From positions 210,779-274,778 of the forward strand of contig NZ_KE384460.1 of assembly GCF_000425825.1 (NCBI RefSeq): 64,000 nt of DNA. Direction: 5' to 3'. Shown piece after piece: positions 27,749-37,767 of this stretch. This stretch comes from Jeotgalicoccus marinus DSM 19772 (GTDB taxonomy: Bacteria > Bacillota > Bacilli > Staphylococcales > Salinicoccaceae). The position numbers were made by a program, and so were the translations under genes. The notes beneath the pieces were generated by a model, which saw nothing but the letters and a program-made list of their open reading frames with translations, made no database searches and was not told the DNA's origin. Within the stretch, counting starts at the first letter, position 1. Each line of letters starts with the position of its first letter.

Positions 27749-29882
27749 AAGAAAAATCAGCCTGAAGAATATAAAGACCACACCTGGTGCACTCCTGATA
27801 TATATCGGTATAGGAGTGCTTTTTCTATTGATAATCGGTCAATTTATTAGATTGATGGTGTTTCAAACAATAGATGACGAAGACCTAATCGCACGCGGTG
27901 AGGATAAGTATGCTGTTTCTTCAGTCACTGAAGCAGAGAGAGGGGATATTACAGACCGCTCAGGTAATGTCCTTGCGTCAGACATGGAAGCTTATAGACT
28001 AGTGTTGATAACGGATGATAATTATCCAAACCATGTATCTAACCCAGAAGAGACAGCATCACTTGTCGCAGAAGTCATAGATACGGAAAAAGAAGAAATA
28101 CAAGAGCAAATTGAAAAGAGTGTAAAAGAAGGACGATTCCAAATGGAACTTGGACAAGCCGGGCGAAATATTTCTTACAATGATAAGAAGTTTCTAGAGG
28201 AGTCTGAAGCAACGGGTCTTGTCTTTGAACCAGAAACAAGAAGGTTTTACCCGAATGGTCAATTTGCTTCTCATTTAATTGGCATGGCGGAATTAAATGA
28301 AGAGACGAACGAACTACAAGGTCAGCTAGGTATAGAAAAAATTTACGATGACCTACTAGCTGGAGAAGATGGATCGATTGACTATAACCAAGATGTTTGG
28401 GGTTCTATAGTGCCAAATTCTGATAATGTTCAACCGCCGGTTAATGGTAATGACGTTAAATTAACAATTGACTCAAACATTCAACTTTACCTAGAAGATT
28501 CATTAAATGATATGGAAGAACACTTTAAACCTGAAGAATTAATGGCAGTTGTCGCTGACGCAGACACTGGTGAAATTTTAGCAAGTGGTCAAAGACCGTC
28601 ATTTAACCCTGAAACGAGAGAAGGCTTTGGTAACTCTTGGTTGAACATGCTCTATGAATATTCATTCGAACCTGGTTCAACATTTAAAGTATTTGGTTTG
28701 GCTGCCGCTATTGAAGAGGGCGTCTATGATCCCAATGAAGTTTATACATCCGGTTCTATGGATGTAATGGGTTCAACTATTTACGACTGGGAAACAAGTG
28801 GATGGGGAGACATTACATACAACGAGGGAATGCAGTACTCATCAAACGTATTAATGATGATTTTACAAAATAAAGTTGGCGCCGATAAAATGTTGGAATA
28901 TTATCAAAAATTTGGCTTTGGTCAAACGACAGGTTCTGAGTTACCAACAGAATCTCCTGGTCAACTTGCATGGGATAATGAACTTCAACAAAAGACCACA
29001 TCTTTCGGACAAACTTCAACGGTGACTCCAATACAAATGATTCAAGGTATGACTGCTTTATTAAATGAAGGTCAGATGAAGAAACCTTATGTTGTTGACG
29101 AGATAACTGATGAAGATGGCGAAGTGGTTTATGATGGCAAGGAAGAAAATGTGAGACAAGTGATTTCCAAAGAAGCTGCGAATAAAACAGTTGAAGAAAT
29201 GAATACTTTAATCGATGGGTCCTTAGATCATAACTCACAGTACAAATTAGATGATTACGAAGTGACAGGTAAATCAGGTACGGCTCAGGTATATGATCCA
29301 GAAACTGGTGGCTACTTAGACGGAGATTATGAATTTTTCACCTCCTTCCTTGGTTACGCGCCAAAGGATGACCCTGAGGTGATCATCTATTATGGTATTA
29401 AGCTAGCGAGTGAAAATAAAAGCGAAACTTGGGACAACGGTGTTGCAAGAGGATTTAATCCACTTATGGAAAGAACTTTAAAATATTTAGAAGTATCAAA
29501 TGCTGATGTATCGGAAGAGCACAGTGTCATTGAAATCGGTGATTATACAGGTAGTGAAATCGATACTCTAGAAGAAGAATTAAATGATACAATTGAAGTA
29601 AAAATAGTCGGTGAAGGCACTGAGATTACTGACCAGTATCCTAAGGATGACACACTATTACCATATGACACTTTATTTATTAAAACAGACGGTGAAGCTA
29701 CTGTTCCGGATATGTCCGGTATGTCTAAGAGAGAAGTATTACTACTTGGTGACTTTATGGGAATCGATGTCTCGGTAAGTGGAGAAGGATATTCCAATGA
29801 ACAGTCTGTAGAACCAGGAACAGTCATAACTGAGGATACTGCAATAGAAGTAACTCTATCGTCAAATGACCCGAATGATTAA
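27735..29882 (+). CDS. pbp1: Penicillin-binding protein 1, class B transpeptidase with PASTA domains
   Basis: Septal transpeptidase, the homologue of S. aureus PBP1 and Bacillus PBP2B, and the partner of FtsW. A membrane anchor lies at about residues 17-42, a dimerisation domain follows, and the catalytic serine is Ser 315 in EPGSTFKVF. The second motif SSNV and the third KSGTAQ (Lys 513) are all intact. Two PASTA repeats occupy roughly residues 595-712. It has 715 residues. It overlaps ftsL, so translation is coupled. Confidence 0.95.
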   Translation: MVKNKRKISLKNIKTTPGALLIYIGIGVLFLLIIGQFIRLMVFQTIDDEDLIARGEDKYAVSSVTEAERGDITDRSGNVLASDMEAYRLVLITDDNYPNHVSNPEETASLVAEVIDTEKEEIQEQIEKSVKEGRFQMELGQAGRNISYNDKKFLEESEATGLVFEPETRRFYPNGQFASHLIGMAELNEETNELQGQLGIEKIYDDLLAGEDGSIDYNQDVWGSIVPNSDNVQPPVNGNDVKLTIDSNIQLYLEDSLNDMEEHFKPEELMAVVADADTGEILASGQRPSFNPETREGFGNSWLNMLYEYSFEPGSTFKVFGLAAAIEEGVYDPNEVYTSGSMDVMGSTIYDWETSGWGDITYNEGMQYSSNVLMMILQNKVGADKMLEYYQKFGFGQTTGSELPTESPGQLAWDNELQQKTTSFGQTSTVTPIQMIQGMTALLNEGQMKKPYVVDEITDEDGEVVYDGKEENVRQVISKEAANKTVEEMNTLIDGSLDHNSQYKLDDYEVTGKSGTAQVYDPETGGYLDGDYEFFTSFLGYAPKDDPEVIIYYGIKLASENKSETWDNGVARGFNPLMERTLKYLEVSNADVSEEHSVIEIGDYTGSEIDTLEEELNDTIEVKIVGEGTEITDQYPKDDTLLPYDTLFIKTDGEATVPDMSGMSKREVLLLGDFMGIDVSVSGEGYSNEQSVEPGTVITEDTAIEVTLSSNDPND

Positions 29883-29891
29883 GGAGGACCT

Positions 29892-30854
29892 ATGAATTAT
29901 ATATTTCTTATAGCAGCTTTTGTATTGACTGCTATACTCATCCCATTGTTAATTCCCTTATTAAAAAGAATGAAGTTTGGGCAAACGATACGTGAAGAAG
30001 GACCAGAGAGTCACCTGGTTAAAACGGGCACACCGACAATGGGTGGTCTATCATTTATTTCAGTGACTGTAGTACTTTCAATTATTGGGCTTTTCTTTGT
30101 AGATGATGTCTACAAATTACTTGTCTTGATTATTGTTACTTTGGGATTTGGTTTAATTGGTTTTGTTGATGACTATATCATTGTAGTTAAGAAGAACAAT
30201 GCAGGCCTATCCTCTAAGCAAAAATTTATTTTCCAAATTCTTGTTGCGATAATAATTTACATTATAATGATTAACTGGATTCCTGATATTGATGCTGGCA
30301 TAAGAATTCCAGGAACAGATTTCTTAATCCCACTCGGAGTATTTTTCGTTGTGTGGATTGTCTTCTGGCTAGTTGGTTTCTCAAATGCTGTTAATTTAAC
30401 TGATGGTTTGGATGGTTTATCGACAGGTACATCCATTATCGCCTTTGGTTCATTCTTGGTCATTAGTTTAATTTTAGGTGAAATGGAAATTGCCCTGTTC
30501 CTATTTATATTAATCGGTGGATTAATTGGCTTCCTAATCTACAATAAGTACCCTGCCAAATTGTTCATGGGTGACACAGGGTCATTAGCACTCGGTGGGA
30601 TTATAGCTATCGTATCAATCATGTTGAATAACAGTCTCTTGTTACTTTTAATTGGCCTAGTGTTTGTCATTGAAACACTGAGTGTCATGATGCAAGTGAC
30701 ATCCTATAAACTGACTGGTAAGAGAATCTTCAAAATGACACCGATCCATCATCATTTTGAATTATCGGGATGGAACGAATGGAAGATTGTTATTGTGTTT
30801 TGGTCATTTGGGCTAATTTGTGGTGTTATCGGTGTTATTTTAGGAGTGATGTAA
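29892..30854 (+). CDS. mraY: Phospho-N-acetylmuramoyl-pentapeptide transferase
   Basis: Ten-helix membrane enzyme that makes lipid I from UDP-MurNAc-pentapeptide. Catalytic aspartates are in GFVDDYIIVVKKNNAGLSSKQ (about residues 94-114) and NLTDGLDGLSTG. The Mg and HHH motifs are MGDTGSLALGG and TPIHHHFELSGWNE. It has 320 residues. AGGAGGACC precedes the ATG. Staphylococcal cluster order (pbp1-mraY-murD) is kept; murE and murG are not in the cluster. Confidence 0.97.
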   Translation: MNYIFLIAAFVLTAILIPLLIPLLKRMKFGQTIREEGPESHLVKTGTPTMGGLSFISVTVVLSIIGLFFVDDVYKLLVLIIVTLGFGLIGFVDDYIIVVKKNNAGLSSKQKFIFQILVAIIIYIIMINWIPDIDAGIRIPGTDFLIPLGVFFVVWIVFWLVGFSNAVNLTDGLDGLSTGTSIIAFGSFLVISLILGEMEIALFLFILIGGLIGFLIYNKYPAKLFMGDTGSLALGGIIAIVSIMLNNSLLLLLIGLVFVIETLSVMMQVTSYKLTGKRIFKMTPIHHHFELSGWNEWKIVIVFWSFGLICGVIGVILGVM

Positions 30855-30855
30855 G

Positions 30856-32193
30856 GTGAAAGATTATAAAGGTTTTGAAAATAAAAGTGTCGTTGTCCTA
30901 GGTTACGGTAAAAGTGGTAAGAGCGCTGTTAATGCTCTGGTTACTTTAGGTGCCAATGTAACACTGACTACAAATGAAGTTTTTTCTGATGAAGAGAGCG
31001 AACAAAAAATGAATGGATGGGGTGTAGAAATTGTAGATGGGCACCACCCCATACATCTATTAAATGATGCTGATTTCATCGTTAAAAACCCAGGTATACC
31101 CTACTCAATTCCATTTTTAGTAGAAGCGACAGAGAGAAATATACCGATTGTTACAGAAGTTGAAATTGCGCATCTGTTAAGTGAAGCACCAATCTACGCC
31201 TTAACAGGTACGAATGGTAAGACAACTTGTACTCATCTTTTGGGTGAGATGCTTGAAAACGGCGGATCTCACCCAATTCTGTGTGGTAACATAGGCTATC
31301 CAGCAACAGATGCTGCCATGGAAGCAACACCAGATGATACTTTAGTAATGGAACTATCATCATTTCAGCTCCTCGGGACAGAAACGTTCCGACCTAATAT
31401 CGCAGTGATTACAAATATTTATGAGGCCCATTTAGATTATCATGGTTCAAAAGAAGAATATAAAAAAGCTAAACTTAGAATATTTGAAAACATGACAGCA
31501 GATGATCTATTAATCTTTAACAACAACCAAAAAGAATTACTCGAAGGCCAAGATATTTCCTGTCAGGTTCAATACTTTGATATTAAAAACAAGGCAGATG
31601 CATACTCAGATGGTGAGTATTTAATTGTACACGATGAGAAAATCATGCCTATAGACGAATTGGTGTTAAAAGGGAATCACAATATTGAAAATATACTCGC
31701 TACCTTGCTGGTTGCAAAAGCACATGGAGTGAGTGATGAGGCAATTATTAAAACCTTGCAATCTTTTGGTGGTATACCTCATCGTCTTGAGCGTTTAGGA
31801 ACGGTCAACGATGTCACGTATTATAATGATTCAAAAGCGACCAATAACTTAGCGACTTCCTTTGGACTCCAAAGCTTTACAACACCAGTGATATGGATTG
31901 CAGGCGGATTAGACCGTGGACAATCACTGGAGGATTTAAAGCCTTTTACGGCTCATGTTAAGGAAATTATCACCTTCGGTGAGACTCAAAGAAAATTTGT
32001 TGAACTTGCCAATGAACTAGGTATTCAGGTAGAAACAACAATTAATCCAAATTCAGCAATCGCCTTAGCACAAGCACATGCTGTAGCTGGAGATACTGTA
32101 CTCTTCTCACCAGCTTGTGCAAGTTGGGATCAATATAAGGATTATGAAAGAAGAGGCGATCACTTCAAAGAAGGCTTTAGCCAATTAAAATGA
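30856..32193 (+). CDS. murD: UDP-N-acetylmuramoylalanine--D-glutamate ligase
   Basis: Adds D-glutamate to UDP-MurNAc-Ala in the cytosol. An N-terminal Rossmann domain (VVLGYGKSGKSAV) comes first, then the ATP loop ALTGTNGKTTCTHLLG (about residues 115-130). Mur-ligase motifs include ELSSFQL, NIYEAHLDYHG and YNDSKATN, and the C-terminus has SPACASWDQYKDYERRGDHF. It has 445 residues. A GTG start follows the mraY stop by one base. Confidence 0.97.
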   Translation: MKDYKGFENKSVVVLGYGKSGKSAVNALVTLGANVTLTTNEVFSDEESEQKMNGWGVEIVDGHHPIHLLNDADFIVKNPGIPYSIPFLVEATERNIPIVTEVEIAHLLSEAPIYALTGTNGKTTCTHLLGEMLENGGSHPILCGNIGYPATDAAMEATPDDTLVMELSSFQLLGTETFRPNIAVITNIYEAHLDYHGSKEEYKKAKLRIFENMTADDLLIFNNNQKELLEGQDISCQVQYFDIKNKADAYSDGEYLIVHDEKIMPIDELVLKGNHNIENILATLLVAKAHGVSDEAIIKTLQSFGGIPHRLERLGTVNDVTYYNDSKATNNLATSFGLQSFTTPVIWIAGGLDRGQSLEDLKPFTAHVKEIITFGETQRKFVELANELGIQVETTINPNSAIALAQAHAVAGDTVLFSPACASWDQYKDYERRGDHFKEGFSQLK

Positions 32194-32207
32194 TAGGGGG
32201 ATAGCCG

Positions 32208-33464
32208 ATGTCAGAGAAAGACAACAATGTTGATGATATAAAAGAAAAACTGAAGAAAAAACGTCAAAACACCGAGTACACCGGCTATACCCCGAGGTCA
32301 TTAAGAAATAAGGATAAGTCTGGTGAAGAAAACAAAGATGTTGAAGTTAAAGTCCCAAAAGATAGTGGGTTAAAAAAAGAGGCTAAAGCGAATCAGTCAG
32401 AGAAAGACATAAAATCAACACCGTCTGATGACTTGAAAGTCGAACACTATAAAGATTTTGACAATGATGAGAATGCAAAATCACCGGATACAAAAGAAAA
32501 AAGTAATGCTAAAGATCAAGAGAAAAAAACTAAGAAAAAAGAGAAGACGAACAAGATTAAGTCTGACAAGAAAGATAAACCTCCGAGAGAGAAGTTTCAG
32601 TTTAAAAGAGTGCATGCTTATATCATTGGTATTGTGGTCTTGGTAATTCTCTTAGGGACTTTGTTATGGTATGTCTTTTCAAGTGCAAGTGATGTAAAAG
32701 AAATTACCTTCACTGGTAATAGTATTGTTTCTGAAAGTGAGCTTGAGGAAAGAATTGGTTTTCAAGAAGGTGATAAGATGTTCAGTATCTCATTAGGTAA
32801 GGCAAGTGAGAACATCGAACTATTGCCTGTTATTAAAGAAGTCAATGCGAGTCGCGATTGGCCGAACGGCGTTACCATTGATATCGAAGAATATAAAGCA
32901 GTAGCCTATATAAATAGTGAAGATCTTTATTTCCCAGTACTTGAAAACAGTAGAATTCAAAGAGGATATCCAAGTGCACCAAGAAATGCGCCCATCATTT
33001 ACAACTTTGAAGGTGAAGAATTTGATGCTTTAGTAGAGGCATTGAATAATATAGAAGGCGATATTCTAGAAAATATTTCAGAAATTTACTTTAGACCGAC
33101 AGATAATTCAAGAAGACGGATTCATGTCTTTATGAATGACGGCCAGGAAATTGTTGCTGATTATGAGACCTTTAGTGAAAAGATGAACTACTATATTGGA
33201 ATTCGTCAAGAAATTGGTGAAGATGCTGAAGGCATTATTGATATGGAGGTCGGTACTAGCTTCTTACCTTACGATAGTGCGGATGCTAGAGAAATAAAAG
33301 AAAATATTTATAATGAACCGACAAGTGCAACTTACATTGAAGACATCAATGAATCACTTAATGGCGTACGTGATACACTTTCTGGAATGGACCAAGAAGA
33401 AGAATCAGAAACTGCTGAAGAAGCTGAAACAGAATCTTCTGAAGGTGAAGAATCAGCAGAATAA
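32208..33464 (+). CDS. divIB: Cell division protein DivIB/FtsQ
   Basis: Divisome scaffold protein. A long, highly charged cytosolic region (residues 1-138, Lys/Glu/Asp rich) is followed by a membrane helix at about 139-160. Then comes a POTRA domain (VKEITFTGNSIVSESELEE, about 161-231) and the beta domain. The last ~30 residues are almost all Glu/Ser/Ala. At 418 residues it resembles S. aureus DivIB in design. It precedes ftsA, which has its own promoter. Confidence 0.93.
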   Translation: MSEKDNNVDDIKEKLKKKRQNTEYTGYTPRSLRNKDKSGEENKDVEVKVPKDSGLKKEAKANQSEKDIKSTPSDDLKVEHYKDFDNDENAKSPDTKEKSNAKDQEKKTKKKEKTNKIKSDKKDKPPREKFQFKRVHAYIIGIVVLVILLGTLLWYVFSSASDVKEITFTGNSIVSESELEERIGFQEGDKMFSISLGKASENIELLPVIKEVNASRDWPNGVTIDIEEYKAVAYINSEDLYFPVLENSRIQRGYPSAPRNAPIIYNFEGEEFDALVEALNNIEGDILENISEIYFRPTDNSRRRIHVFMNDGQEIVADYETFSEKMNYYIGIRQEIGEDAEGIIDMEVGTSFLPYDSADAREIKENIYNEPTSATYIEDINESLNGVRDTLSGMDQEEESETAEEAETESSEGEESAE

Positions 33465-33486
33465 TGGATAAAAGTAAACAAATTTT

Positions 33487-33517
33487 TTGAAATAGTTCAC
33501 ATTAATCAGAGTATAAT
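33487..33517 (+). promoter_or_regulatory. Probable promoter of ftsA-ftsZ
   Basis: -10 TATAAT (33512-33517) with TTGAAA (33487-33492) at a long 19-bp spacing, in the 101-bp divIB-ftsA gap. It offers extra transcription of ftsAZ beyond the mra promoter. Confidence 0.5.
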
Positions 33518-33565
33518 GTAAACTAGTATTAGTATTATGAAAATGGCTGTGTAGGAGGCAATAAG

Positions 33566-35074
33566 GTGAAGGAACATTATTATGTTGCCCTTGATATCGG
33601 CTCATCCAGTGTCAAAGTAGTTGTCGGAGAAAAATTTCACAATGGTGTGAATGTAATCGGTACCGGCCAAACCTTCACTGATGGAGTTTCTAAAGGGATG
33701 ATCAATGATTTTGATCAGGCTAAAAATGCAATTATTGATACAATTAAAAAAGCTAAAATTGCTTCTGGTATAGATATCGATGAAGTATTTGTAAAAGTTC
33801 CAGTTGCTGATACACGTATCAGATTTACTGAAGATGTCATTCGATTTGGTGGACAGGCGACTGAAATAACCGGTGAACATATTGAAGAGTTACTTGAAAA
33901 TGTACGTCAAAGTGGTTTTGAGAGTAATGAAGAGGTTGTCAGTGTTTACCCTGTTTCATTTATCGTAGATAGTTTACATGAAGTAAGCGATCCAAAAGAT
34001 ATGGTTGTAGAGGAAAGCCTAGCTGTAAAAGCAGGGGTGGTTACAGCAAATCGTTCATTATTAATCAATCTTGTGAAATGTGTAGAAGCAGCTGGACTGA
34101 CGATTTTAGATGTTTATTCAGACGCTCTAAACTATCAACACATATTAACTGATGCAGAAATTGAGCTCGGCGCGGTTGTTATTGATATTGGAATGGATCT
34201 CACACAATTTGCTTACTATGAACGAGGCGCACTTAAATATGCAAATAGTGTAGCGCTCGGCGGTAGAGATATTACCTTAGATATTGTCGATGAGTTTAAC
34301 ACTTCATATGATGAAGCGGACCAAGCAAAAGAACAATATGGTCACGCATTCTTTGATCACGCGAGTGATGATGAGAAAGTTACACTCAGTCAGTCTGACT
34401 CAGATCAACCACTTCAAGTGACATCTAAAGACTTAGCTGATGTAATTGAGCTAGTGATTGAAGATACCTTTATGAGCGTCTTTGAGAACATAGCAGCTAA
34501 TGGCATTAACAAAGTTCAAGGTGGATTTGTAATCACTGGTGGTACGGCAAACATCAGAGGGGTTAAAGAGCTTGCTCAAGATTTGGTTGCTGAAAAAGTA
34601 AGAATTCATATACCAAATCAAATGGGTGCTAGAAAACCCGAATTTTCTAGTGCGATATCCACTTTATCGAGCGGAATTATGTTTGATGAGTTGCTGGATT
34701 ATGTTACAATTGATAATTATGATGACTATCCTGAAGCATCATCGGATAATGAAGAAAATGAAGTACAGGAGGAGCAGTCAACGAACTTCTTTACTAGCCT
34801 TTTCAATAAGCGTAAAGAAGAGAATGAACTGCAAGTCAATCGTGATGAAGAAGCAGCAGTTGAAGTAGAGCGTCAAAGAGACGAAGATGACTATGACTAC
34901 CCTGAAGAAGAAAATTCTTACGATAGGGAAGATGATTACATCGCTGATGATGATTATGAAGATTACGAAGATGACCAAGAGGAATCAAGGCGATCTTCAG
35001 AGTCAAAAGAAGCCAAAGAAGAAGGCAATATTGGCGGTAAAATGAAAAAAATACTGAAAAACTTATTTGAGTAG
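33566..35074 (+). CDS. ftsA: Cell division protein FtsA, with long acidic C-terminal linker
   Basis: Actin-like protein that tethers FtsZ to the membrane. Phosphate 1 motif is VALDIGSSSVKVVVGE, phosphate 2 is VVIDIGMDLTQFAYY, and the adenosine motif is GGFVITGGTANIRG. After the ATPase core (to about residue 390) comes a linker of roughly 90 residues rich in Asp, Glu and Tyr. It ends in the basic amphipathic membrane-targeting helix GGKMKKILKNLFE. At 502 residues it is longer than S. aureus FtsA (about 470). The GTG start follows AGGAGG. Confidence 0.95.
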   Translation: MKEHYYVALDIGSSSVKVVVGEKFHNGVNVIGTGQTFTDGVSKGMINDFDQAKNAIIDTIKKAKIASGIDIDEVFVKVPVADTRIRFTEDVIRFGGQATEITGEHIEELLENVRQSGFESNEEVVSVYPVSFIVDSLHEVSDPKDMVVEESLAVKAGVVTANRSLLINLVKCVEAAGLTILDVYSDALNYQHILTDAEIELGAVVIDIGMDLTQFAYYERGALKYANSVALGGRDITLDIVDEFNTSYDEADQAKEQYGHAFFDHASDDEKVTLSQSDSDQPLQVTSKDLADVIELVIEDTFMSVFENIAANGINKVQGGFVITGGTANIRGVKELAQDLVAEKVRIHIPNQMGARKPEFSSAISTLSSGIMFDELLDYVTIDNYDDYPEASSDNEENEVQEEQSTNFFTSLFNKRKEENELQVNRDEEAAVEVERQRDEDDYDYPEEENSYDREDDYIADDDYEDYEDDQEESRRSSESKEAKEEGNIGGKMKKILKNLFE

Positions 35075-35098
35075 AAGTACATTTGGGAGGAAAGATTA

Positions 35099-36280
35099 AT
35101 GTTAGAATTTGAACAAGGTTTCAACCACATGGCAACGTTAAAAGTTATCGGTGTTGGCGGCGGCGGTAATAACGCTGTTAACCGTATGATCGATGATGGC
35201 ATGTCCAATGTTGAATTCATTGCAATCAATACTGACGGACAAGCATTGAATTTATCTAAAGCTGAATCAAAAATCCAAATCGGGGATAAATTAACACGCG
35301 GACTTGGTGCCGGTGCAAACCCTGATATAGGTAAGAAAGCTGCTGAAGAATCACGTGAACAAATTGAAGACGCAATCCAAGGTGCGGATATGGTCTTCGT
35401 AACGGCAGGTATGGGCGGTGGAACAGGTACTGGTGCTGCACCAGTAGTTGCAAAAATCGCTAAAGAAATGGGTGCCTTAACAGTGGGTGTTGTAACTCGC
35501 CCATTCTCATTCGAAGGACGCAAGAGACAAACGCAAGCTGCTGCTGGTGTTGAACAAATGAAAGCTGCAGTCGATACGTTAATTGTCATCCCAAATGACC
35601 GTCTATTAGATATCGTTGATAAATCTACTCCAATGATGGAAGCATTTAAAGAAGCAGATAACGTTCTTCGTCAAGGTGTACAAGGTATTTCAGACCTTAT
35701 CGCTGTAAGCGGGGAAGTCAACTTAGACTTTGCTGACGTTAAGACAATCATGCAAAACCAAGGTTCTGCATTGATGGGTATCGGTATTTCATCAGGAGAA
35801 AACCGTGCGGTAGAAGCTGCTAAAAAAGCAATTTCAAGTCCATTACTTGAAACTTCAATCGTTGGTGCACAAGGTGTCCTAATGAATATCACTGGTGGAG
35901 AATCACTATCACTCTTTGAAGCACAAGAAGCTGCAGACATCGTTCAAGATGCTGCTGACGAAGATGTAAATATGATTTTTGGTACAGTGATTAACCCAGA
36001 ACTTGAAGATGAAGTGGTCATTACTGTAATTGCAACAGGATTTAATGAAAAATCAATTCAGCGTTCAAGTGAACGTCCTGAAGTATCTGAAAACAATACT
36101 CAAACACGTGGTGGAGGTTCAAACTTCAGTCAGGGTACTTCATACAATCAAAGAGACATCGTAGAAGAAGATACACTTTCACAATCTAACGATCGATTTG
36201 ATGATAGAGGCAAAGATGAGCCAGATGTTCCAACTTTCTTAAAAGGTAATAGTTCTAGAAGAGAAAGACGCAGAAGATAA
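35099..36280 (+). CDS. ftsZ: Cell division GTPase FtsZ
   Basis: Tubulin-like GTPase that forms the Z-ring. The nucleotide-binding region [13 protein letters not shown] is near residue 20, the tubulin signature [15 protein letters not shown] near 104-118, and the T7 loop [11 protein letters not shown] near 208-218. A disordered linker ends in the conserved tail peptide DVPTFLKG (binding FtsA/SepF) followed by a polybasic RRERRRR end. It has 393 residues. AGGAGG... GGGAGGAAAG lies before the ATG. Confidence 0.98.
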   Translation: MLEFEQGFNHMATLKVIGVGGGGNNAVNRMIDDGMSNVEFIAINTDGQALNLSKAESKIQIGDKLTRGLGAGANPDIGKKAAEESREQIEDAIQGADMVFVTAGMGGGTGTGAAPVVAKIAKEMGALTVGVVTRPFSFEGRKRQTQAAAGVEQMKAAVDTLIVIPNDRLLDIVDKSTPMMEAFKEADNVLRQGVQGISDLIAVSGEVNLDFADVKTIMQNQGSALMGIGISSGENRAVEAAKKAISSPLLETSIVGAQGVLMNITGGESLSLFEAQEAADIVQDAADEDVNMIFGTVINPELEDEVVITVIATGFNEKSIQRSSERPEVSENNTQTRGGGSNFSQGTSYNQRDIVEEDTLSQSNDRFDDRGKDEPDVPTFLKGNSSRRERRRR

Positions 36281-36299
36281 GCGAATTTTGATAGATTTT

Positions 36300-36334
36300 A
36301 AAGGAGATATTGGCAGCCCAATGTCTCCTTTCTT
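36300..36334 (+). terminator. Terminator of ftsAZ
   Basis: Stem AAAGGAGATATTGG / CCAATGTCTCCTTT (one U-G pair) with a 4-nt loop, then CTTT. It is moderate in strength, and read-through into pgeF is likely. Confidence 0.75.
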
Positions 36335-36351
36335 TATAGGTGGGGTTTACT

Positions 36352-37137
36352 GTGATTGATAATTTTTCTTTTAGACATTTCGATAATTTTGTTGGCTATG
36401 TAACTGACGAACTCACACTGGGTTATACAAAACGTGTGGATGGTTTCAGTGAATATCCTGAAAAAAGTTTTAATATGGCACTTTACATCGATGATGAAGA
36501 GAATAATGTCCACCGCCATCAGGATATATTAGGTGAAAAAATTGATTTCCCTGTAGAAAATTGGGTCTTACCTATTCAACGTCACGGCGGTAACATTAGA
36601 GAAGTTAAGTTAGTTGACCGAGGAACCAATATTAGATCACTCAGTGAGTCATTTTATGATGTAGACGGTGTCTATACTTATGATAGAGATGTTCTGTTAA
36701 CGATGAACTATGCGGACTGTATTCCAGTCTATGTATGGAGTGAATTGGATGACTTTATTGGTTTAGCTCACGCGGGTTGGCGTGGGACACAAGCCCATAT
36801 TACTAAAAAGCTAATCGAAGCTTATAAAGGTAATATAGAGAACCTTAGAGTTGTAATTGGTCCAGGTATTAACAAGGACAATTACGAAGTGGACGACAAA
36901 GTTATCGATGCACTTAGCCCCTTATCAACCGAGTCATATAGCCAGACATCTACAGGTTATTTATTAGATTTAAAAAATGTGAATAGTGAACAAGCTCAGC
37001 ATGCAGGAATTGATTCAAACCATATTCACGTGACTGATTTTGGCACAGAAGAAGCGGACTTTTTCTCCTATCGGTTAGAAAAAGGGAAAACTGGTCGTGC
37101 ACTTGCTTTTATTGGAAGGAAGCGTAAAGATGATTAA
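36352..37137 (+). CDS. pgeF: Peptidoglycan editing factor PgeF (LACC1/YlmD family)
   Basis: Multicopper-oxidase-like fold family; family members act as purine nucleoside phosphorylases/adenosine deaminases, and PgeF removes wrong amino acids from cell wall precursors in E. coli. Metal or catalytic residues lie in PIQRHGG, NYADCIPV and LAHAGWRGT. It ends YRLEKGKTGRALAFIG. It has 261 residues from the GTG at 36352, which follows AGGTGGG; the GTG at 36340 overlaps that site. It overlaps ylmE by 8 nt. Confidence 0.9.
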   Translation: MIDNFSFRHFDNFVGYVTDELTLGYTKRVDGFSEYPEKSFNMALYIDDEENNVHRHQDILGEKIDFPVENWVLPIQRHGGNIREVKLVDRGTNIRSLSESFYDVDGVYTYDRDVLLTMNYADCIPVYVWSELDDFIGLAHAGWRGTQAHITKKLIEAYKGNIENLRVVIGPGINKDNYEVDDKVIDALSPLSTESYSQTSTGYLLDLKNVNSEQAQHAGIDSNHIHVTDFGTEEADFFSYRLEKGKTGRALAFIGRKRKDD

Positions 37138-37759
37138 GGAAAATTACGAACAGATTAGAAATGAAGTTGGCGATGGTGTGAATATCATTGCCGTGACGAA
37201 ATATCATAGTGTAGAGGAAACACTTGAAGCTTATAATAGTGGGGTGCGTCATTTTGGTGAAAATAGGGTAGAGGGCTTTATAGAGAAAAGAAAAGCCTTA
37301 CCTGAAGACGCTGAAGTTCATTTCATAGGTACGATGCAATCCAGAAAAGTTAAAGATGTGATTGAAAATTTAAACTATCTCCATTCACTTGAGAGAGAAA
37401 GTGTTGCAAAAAAAATTGAACAGGCAGCACATCATGTTGTAAACTGTTTTATACAGGTAAATGTGTCCAATGAATCTTCTAAGCACGGGATCGCACCTGA
37501 AGCTCTTGAGGATTTTTTAGAGACCCTACAAGCCTATGAGTATGTCAATGTCATCGGATTGATGACGATGGCGCCAGCAACAGAAGACCAAGCTGTAATT
37601 GATGATACATTTAAAGGTTTAAGAGACTTAAGAGATCAAGTTCAAGTTAAATATCCAACTGTCACTGAGTTGAGTATGGGTATGAGTAACGACTATCCTA
37701 GCGCTGTAAGTTTTGGTGCGACTTTTATACGCATTGGGAGTAAAATAATGGGGAACTAG
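37130..37759 (+). CDS. ylmE: PLP homeostasis protein YlmE (YggS/PLPBP family)
   Basis: Single-domain PLP-binding protein with no known enzymatic reaction, involved in vitamin B6 and amino acid balance. The PLP lysine is in IIAVTKYHS (about residues 18-26). Family patterns are [35 protein letters not shown] and [23 protein letters not shown]. It has 209 residues. The ATG at 37130 follows GGAAGG inside the end of pgeF. Confidence 0.93.
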   Translation: MIKENYEQIRNEVGDGVNIIAVTKYHSVEETLEAYNSGVRHFGENRVEGFIEKRKALPEDAEVHFIGTMQSRKVKDVIENLNYLHSLERESVAKKIEQAAHHVVNCFIQVNVSNESSKHGIAPEALEDFLETLQAYEYVNVIGLMTMAPATEDQAVIDDTFKGLRDLRDQVQVKYPTVTELSMGMSNDYPSAVSFGATFIRIGSKIMGN

Positions 37760-37767
37760 GTGATTAT

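Noticed and set aside
28813-29238. Antisense frame inside pbp1
   Set aside because: No homology pattern, and the sense gene is intact with all three penicillin-binding motifs.
34963-35589. Long antisense open frame (208 codons) opposite ftsZ
   Set aside because: It is a shadow of the strongly biased ftsZ/ftsA codons, lacks a ribosome site and has no family resemblance (low-complexity Pro/Ala/Ser).
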